The position numbers and the translations under genes are program-made. 6,242 nucleotides of DNA from Bacteroidota bacterium (GTDB lineage: Bacteria; Bacteroidota; Ignavibacteria; Ignavibacteriales; Ignavibacteriaceae): assembly GCA_030706105.1 (NCBI GenBank), contig JAUZPC010000182.1, positions 1 to 6,242 of the forward strand, written 5' to 3'. This document shows positions 5,605 through 6,242 of the stretch, piece by piece. Every line of letters starts with the position of its first letter. The first letter of the stretch is position 1. Below the pieces are notes generated by a model that worked only from the letters and a program-made list of their open reading frames with translations, had not been told where the DNA came from and did no database searches.

Positions 5605-6242
5605 TTGAATATAGTATTTTTAGGGTCACCTGATTTTTGCATCCCGATTTTAGAAAAGATATACAACAGCAGACATAAAATACTGGCTGTGGTAACACCT
5701 ACTGACAAGATCAGGGCAAGAGGGCATCAGATACTTTATACACCTGTTAAGAACTTTGCACTTTCTAAAAGTATCCCTGTCTTACAGCCGGAAAGTTTAA
5801 AGGATACTTCTTTTATTGAGCAGCTAAAAAGTTACAATGCTGATTTGTTTGTTGTTGTTGCATTCAGGATATTACCCAAGGAGGTTTACAGCCTGCCTAA
5901 GCATGGTTCGTTTAACCTGCATGGCTCATTGCTGCCCAAATATAGAGGGGCTGCTCCTATCCAATGGGCAATCATCAATGGGGAAAAAGAAACTGGACTT
6001 ACAACTTTTGCGCTGGCTGATAAAGTTGACACCGGCAATATGTATATGCAGGAAAAAATGCCAATTGAAACTGATGATGACTTCGGCTCACTGCATGACA
6101 AGCTTAGTTTGCTAGGAGCTGATATGGTTCTGAAAACAATTGAACTAATTGAAACAGGCAGTTTCAAACTACTAAAACAGGATGACTCTCTGGCTTCTCC
6201 CGCACCAAAAATATCTAAAGAAATGTGTCTGCTTGATTGGAA
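5605..6242 (+). CDS. fmt: Methionyl-tRNA formyltransferase (partial, C-terminus missing)
   Basis: Fmt transfers a formyl group from 10-formyltetrahydrofolate to the amino group of Met on initiator tRNA in the cytoplasm. From the TTG at 5605 the frame is open to the right edge: 212 codons of a protein usually about 310 long. The N-terminus (M)NIVFLGSPDFCIPIL matches the Rossmann-type formyltransferase start. The catalytic triad is visible as Asn104, His106 and Asp142 (FNLHGSLLPKYRGAAPIQW ... KVDTG), corresponding to E. coli N106/H108/D144. The fragment ends near PKISKEMCLLDW, where the catalytic domain joins the C-terminal tRNA-binding domain, which is outside the window. 'VVAFRILP' is one residue shorter than the proteobacterial 'VVAYGLILP', as I recall for Bacteroidota-type Fmt. 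The usual Ala after the catalytic His is Gly here, a change also found in related formyltransferases such as ArnA. It lies 17 bases after def, its functional partner. Confidence 0.95.
   Translation, partial: MNIVFLGSPDFCIPILEKIYNSRHKILAVVTPTDKIRARGHQILYTPVKNFALSKSIPVLQPESLKDTSFIEQLKSYNADLFVVVAFRILPKEVYSLPKHGSFNLHGSLLPKYRGAAPIQWAIINGEKETGLTTFALADKVDTGNMYMQEKMPIETDDDFGSLHDKLSLLGADMVLKTIELIETGSFKLLKQDDSLASPAPKISKEMCLLDW

Noticed and set aside
5837..6167. Plus- and minus-strand ORFs of about 92 residues overlapping fmt
   Set aside because: Both are out of frame with, or antisense to, fmt, whose frame gives continuous conserved Fmt sequence including the catalytic Asn, His and Asp.

Overview
This is an AT-rich bacterial window with five genes, two of them cut by the window edges. 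I see no mobile element, CRISPR array, RNA gene or phage gene. The source is probably the Bacteroidota/Chlorobiota/Ignavibacteriota superphylum, with Ignavibacteria-like bacteria the best guess. Three things point there. The secreted glycoside hydrolase ends in a type IX secretion (Por) sorting tail of the 'NYPNPFNPTT...' type. The Fmt protein has the short 'VVAFRILP' form seen in that lineage. Several starts lack a Shine-Dalgarno sequence and sit in A/T-rich leaders. This placement is inference from protein features, not from a marker gene.

Left part, minus strand: a lipoprotein gene with a carboxypeptidase-regulatory-like beta-sandwich domain starts at 323 and runs off the left edge. Upstream of it lies a 452-base non-coding stretch with an imperfect long inverted repeat (638-740) enclosing a perfect small AT palindrome (664-684). 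Next, also on the minus strand, is a 486-residue cytoplasmic sensor protein (776-2236) with the order REC - PAS - HisKA_3 - HATPase_c. It has intact phosphorylation residues but no partner regulator in the window.

Middle, plus strand: after a divergent intergenic region of 257 bases comes a 781-residue secreted protein (2494-4839). It has a signal peptide, a glycosyl-hydrolase-like 10 (GHL10, YngK-type) domain, three fibronectin-III-like modules and a T9SS C-terminal domain. It ends in an AT hairpin followed at once by a strong intrinsic terminator (4869-4900).

Right part, plus strand: def (peptide deformylase) and fmt (methionyl-tRNA formyltransferase, TTG start, cut by the right edge) lie 17 bases apart as a probable operon. 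They are the two halves of the N-formyl-methionine cycle: Fmt formylates initiator Met-tRNA and Def removes the formyl group from new proteins.

Most of the window is ordinary chromosomal housekeeping and surface-protein content. I found no convincing undescribed system. The points most worth a second look are the nested inverted repeat at 638-740, the orphan receiver-first sensor kinase next to two envelope/secreted genes, and the start and promoter arrangement of def.
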